Assembly: GCA_015680685.1 (NCBI GenBank)
Contig: MNCI01004661.1
Span: 1,819,318-1,879,317 of the forward strand
Length of the DNA: 60,000 nucleotides
From: Gnetum montanum
Taxonomy: Eukaryota; Streptophyta; Gnetopsida; Gnetales; Gnetaceae
Reading direction: 5' to 3'
Part shown: in pieces, positions 56,990 through 60,000 of the stretch
Layout of the letters: every line of letters begins with the position of its first letter
How positions within the stretch are numbered: position 1 is the stretch's first letter
Position numbers and translations under genes: made by a program
The notes under the pieces: generated by a model
Told to the model about the DNA's origin: nothing
Databases searched by the model: none
What the model saw: the letters and a program-made list of their open reading frames with translations, nothing else

Positions 56990-58408
56990 CAACTTAGTCA
57001 TGGGGGAGATGGCCATCCATGCTAATCATCCATATGACTTCTCAATTTTTTTTGTTTTTTATTTTATACATTTTTATATTTATAGTTTTTTATTTTACAA
57101 TTTATTGATTTTAAAATTTTTTCCTATTTTACACCATTGTTAGTACATTTAAATCTTTATTGGATATTTTAACACTTTCTTATATCTCCTAGTTTTTTTT
57201 TGCATATAATTTTCAAGTTTTTGCTATTAAAAAATGTTATATTGCCAACATGAAACGGTGGTGTTGTGGCTATTACTAATGGTGGTTTGTGCTTTATGTT
57301 TGGTTTATGTTTTTGAATTTTTGTACTGATGACTTAGTCATGGTTTCTTTTTCATAGAATAAGTAGTGAGTCCATGACATACACCCATTCACAAACTCTA
57401 TGGTTTTCCTTGTTTTGGAAGTTTGAGGTCCCTTTCATTAAATAAACTTTTAATCAAGTGGTGACCTTGGTAGTTTTCAGAATTCGGAAGGATTCAAGGG
57501 TTTGAATAGGATGTGACTTCAAGGGGACTCAATACTCTTTATACTCTTCTACTTACTTGAGTGCTTGAGTGTTTTTCATGAGCTACTTACCATTCCATGT
57601 TACCAAATAAAGGAAGTTAAATAAAGTCTTTGCATGGTGTGGTTCCCATCCAAAAGAAAAAGAAAAGAAAAAAATAAACAAAAATAAAAGAAAACATTAT
57701 GGGAATTCAAAGCACATCTTGTAGACAAATAAATGAGCTACAAGCACTGGTTATGGGACTAGAAAGATATGTTACCCATGCCTGAAGGTCCCCTCTAACC
57801 CTCTCTCACTTTTACTTCTCTTTATGAAATGGTGGTTGTTTTATGGATGCACTCTCGTGTCTCAAGGGGGTGGATTAGTCTTGGAGTGATGATGCAAAGT
57901 CACTAGAAGTGGTTGGTTTTGGTTTGGACTAAGGATGAATCTTCTCAGGTCATTCTAAACAAAAAATTCCACAAGGGACTTCTTATAACCTTAGTTTGGA
58001 ATTCCATTCCACCTTCGACATCATCGATTTATGTTGTCCATAACTCATCTCACTACCAATGTCCATGTTCTTGATTTTGTGTCTTGGTTTGACTTACTTG
58101 AATTCTTAGGTAGAATCTTCTAGGTTTTTCTCCTTAACTTCTATTGACCATTAATCACCTATGGGGTCCATGAAATTCTTAGGTTGAGGTCATGCAAGGG
58201 AAATAAGGGCATGAGCCTACTATGGGAAAGATCCACTTGCATATCCCTTGGTTGGGTTCATTAAGTACCTTATCCTTAGACATTCTTGCAAATCAAATCT
58301 TTTGTGCATCCATCTTCCGCATCACACCATGTATTTATTTACAAATTTAGTTCATTAAATGTATTCTCCATCAAATTTTTCAATTTTTGAGATTTCCAAG
58401 ATACTCTT
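56990..58408 (+). other. 3' untranslated region of D
   Basis: TTAGTCATGGGGGAGATGG (56994-57012), degenerate T-rich units, single hairpin module (57636-57717), ACTGGTTATGGGACT block, and GGGAAAGATCCACTTG near 58225. No protein is supported. It is cut at 58408 by the solo LTR. Confidence 0.55.
57636..57717 (+). other. Conserved stem with A-rich loop (D)
   Basis: GGTGTGGTTCCCAT and ATGGGAATTCAAAGCACAT enclose about 45 bases of A with scattered G, C and T. AATAAAG lies just upstream (57620). Confidence 0.5.
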
Positions 58409-59369
58409 TGATGAGTAGCGAGGTACCCCTACACTCAACCATACAAAACGAGTGTAGCATGCACGATCTAGTCGAACTCTGCAGACTAAATGTCCAAACA
58501 CCACAAGGAACACCTGGGGTTAATTAATTGTTGTCCTCCTAGACTTACTTGTATGTGTCATGGTGTATGGTTAAGCAAGTCTGAGGTATATGATTTTTTT
58601 GGTATTTTCTAGTTTATCTCCTATGCTAAACGGTGAAGGGTTAAGAGACTAAAACTAATTCTAACTACAGCACTAAGTCCTTGCGTCAACATCCATTCCC
58701 ACTTGCCGTACACACCCTGAACTGTGCAACTATGGCTACCAAACGCTAATCGTTACTGGGATTACCACACGTAACGCATGTGCTCGAAGCGGTCGTACTG
58801 AGGCACTTAACTAGCCTAAGTGTGACAAGCAGCCGATTTCTTGACTAGCTGTACACATCCGTAGATGCTCGTAATCAAGTTGTACTTGTCCCACGTTCTA
58901 GGAGGTAAGGGTGAGAGAATCCAATCGTGATGAGTAGCCGATTCCTTAGCTAGCCGTACACATTTGTCAACACTCGTAACCAAGTCGTACTCATGCTGCG
59001 TTACTAGGAAAGAAATAAATAACATTAATTAAACCTATCCATGTACTACAAGGTTCATCCACAAAGCTCGTATTTATTACTGTACACAACTTGCGTTCAG
59101 GTACAAAGCTGCTCGAATAAAGAACCATTCACTTGGGGGACTCCTACTGCGGGCACATGAAAAATATTCTATCTCTGGGGTGATCAATCCGCCAGAGCTT
59201 CGCTACTTTACACCTATTATGTGAAATGAGGGGAGTGCCACCTCTTATTTATAGATTTGGTTGTGGAACACGATATTGCATACGCAATATCGCAGGGAAC
59301 GATGCAATATCGCGTACACGATATCGTAGGGGATGAGATATCGCGGCTTGTGCATATCGCGTCTCATCA
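58409..59369 (-). mobile_element. Solo LTR of A family
   Basis: From TGATGAGTAGCGAGG at 58409 to CTCATCA at 59369, with identical 5-mers CTCTT on both sides (58404-58408, 59370-59374). There is no PBS or polypurine tract beside it. On the minus strand it has the GATATCGC cluster (59263-59365), a TATA box TATAAATAA (complement of 59245-59253) and the U5 of A. It keeps more CpG than A, B, C and D, so it is probably younger. A solo LTR forms by recombination between the two LTRs of a full element. Confidence 0.92.
58831..59020. repeat. ~105-bp tandem duplication in solo LTR
   Basis: AGCCGATTTCTTGACTAGCT (58831) recurs as AGCCGATTCCTTAGCTAGCC at 58936, followed in both by GTACACAT, a CTCGTAA-CAAG string, GTACT and CGTT-(C/A)TAGGA. 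Only one copy is present in the LTRs of A. Confidence 0.75.
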
Positions 59370-59374
59370 CTCTT

Positions 59375-59897
59375 CAATAATTTTATCATATTCTTTGCTT
59401 GTTTTGGATTCCATGGATCCCAATTTCATTAAAAAATTCATTATATTTTTTGAGATATTGATGTTTGAAATTTTGGTCAATGGGCCTATTATACAGGGCC
59501 CCATCGACGAAGTTGACCCATATACAAGGCCCTGTCAACATAAGGGAAAAATACTATATATATATGTGATCCCACTTTGAAAATTTACATTTTTTGCAAA
59601 TTCCAAAGGAGCTTTTCAATTTTTTAAAGCCCATAACTTACAAACCATTTATCCAAATCTCTTTGTTCTTCAACCCTGTAGCTATTAGAGGTAAGCTCTT
59701 CATTGTAGGGGCCACAAATGTACCATTTTTGATAGAAATTTTTTCATAATTTTTTCTAACCCCCACAAAGGTTTAACTAAAAAATCAACTATTAAACACT
59801 AAATTACGAGTTAAGCCTTTCCAACAAGCTCTGGTGATGATTATACTAAATAATTAATAAAATAATCAATTTGCTATGGTCCAACCTTAGCCAAAGT
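59375..59897. other. Unassigned AT-rich region, possible LTR piece
   Basis: 59486-59575 has GGGCCCCATCGACG and GGCCCTGTCAAC boxes followed by CTATATATATATG, a layout like the U3 and TATA of the D and B LTRs. The alignment is too weak to call. No gene is seen. Confidence 0.3.
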
Positions 59898-59991
59898 GTA
59901 AGTAAATAACTAATGAGAAAAGGAATTCAAAACTTTAAAGTTANCGTAAGTAAATAACTAATGAGAAAAGGAATTCAAAACTTTAAAGTTA
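59898..59991. repeat. Perfect 46-bp duplication around an N
   Basis: 59898-59943 and 59946-59991 are identical, separated by N (59944) and C. This looks like two contig ends joined without removing their overlap, not a biological repeat. Confidence 0.85.
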
Positions 59992-60000
59992 CACATTACA

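Larger units (their letters stand above)
49815..58408 (+). mobile_element. Gypsy element D, Athila-like, most complete
   Basis: 5' LTR (49815-50732), PBS, gag, protease, RT, RNase H, integrase and the 3' modules are all in order. No D-type 3' LTR is in the window: the 3' region runs to 58408, where a solo LTR of the A family is inserted, and D may continue after 59369. It inserted into an RTE-like LINE. Stops occur in every domain, but RT, RNase H and integrase remain in long open pieces, so this copy is the reference for what A, B and C have lost. Confidence 0.8.

Noticed and set aside
59486-59575. 3' LTR of element D
   Set aside because: Only GGGCCCCAT-like boxes and a TATA-like run agree with the 5' LTR; the start, R and U5 do not align.
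1-60000. CRISPR arrays, bacterial operons, ribosome-binding sites
   Set aside because: The sequence is eukaryotic plant DNA; the regular repeats found are LTR U3 arrays.

Overview
The window reads as plant nuclear DNA from a large, repeat-packed genome. I infer a seed plant, and a gymnosperm (conifer-like) seems most likely. The reasons are many old, stop-riddled LTR retrotransposons nested in one another, two kinds of plant LINE, one alpha-expansin gene with plant introns, AT-rich DNA, and loss of CpG in the retrotransposon primer-binding sites. The species is not determined. I see no intact protein-coding host gene, no rRNA or tRNA gene and no CRISPR array.

Layout from left to right. (1) 1-5491: part of a Tat-like Ty3/gypsy element (here called E) on the minus strand, with gag, protease and one LTR whose U3 carries tandem palindromic repeats. 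(2) 5490-5869: a truncated LTR of another gypsy family. (3) 6177-34675: one Ty1/copia element of about 6.2 kb net, with LTRs 6177-6621 and 34202-34675. It is split twice: by gypsy element A (6649-13982, plus strand) in its leader, and by gypsy element B (17224-32195, minus strand) between integrase and reverse transcriptase. Both have recognisable 5-bp target duplications. (4) 34750-36292: an alpha-expansin pseudogene with three exons and four premature in-frame stops. The copia element sits only 74 bases upstream of its ATG. (5) About 36700-46560: a LINE on the minus strand, split by gypsy element C (37473-45885, plus strand). (6) 46560-49200: AT-rich DNA with no recognised gene and one possible SINE head. 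(7) 49200-49814: a second, RTE-like LINE fragment on the plus strand, interrupted by gypsy element D (from 49815). (8) 58409-59369: a solo LTR of the A family on the minus strand with a perfect 5-bp target duplication, inside the 3' part of D. (9) The last 600 bases hold no recognised gene and an assembly scar with one N.

Elements A, B, C and D are one related group of Athila-like gypsy elements. They share the gag protein, a tRNA-Asp type primer-binding site, R-U5 sequence and 3' untranslated modules, but have at least three different U3 regions. None can be autonomous. A has lost reverse transcriptase, RNase H and integrase. C has lost RNase H, most of integrase and the U3 of its 3' LTR. 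B has lost the protease active site and is internally inverted. D is full of stops. The most unusual items are: an extra gene of unknown function, with a coiled coil and a proline-rich tail, downstream of pol in B; a recurrent stem with an A-rich loop in the 3' regions of all four; a recurrent hairpin at the start of gag; and palindromic tandem arrays in the U3 of unrelated LTR families.
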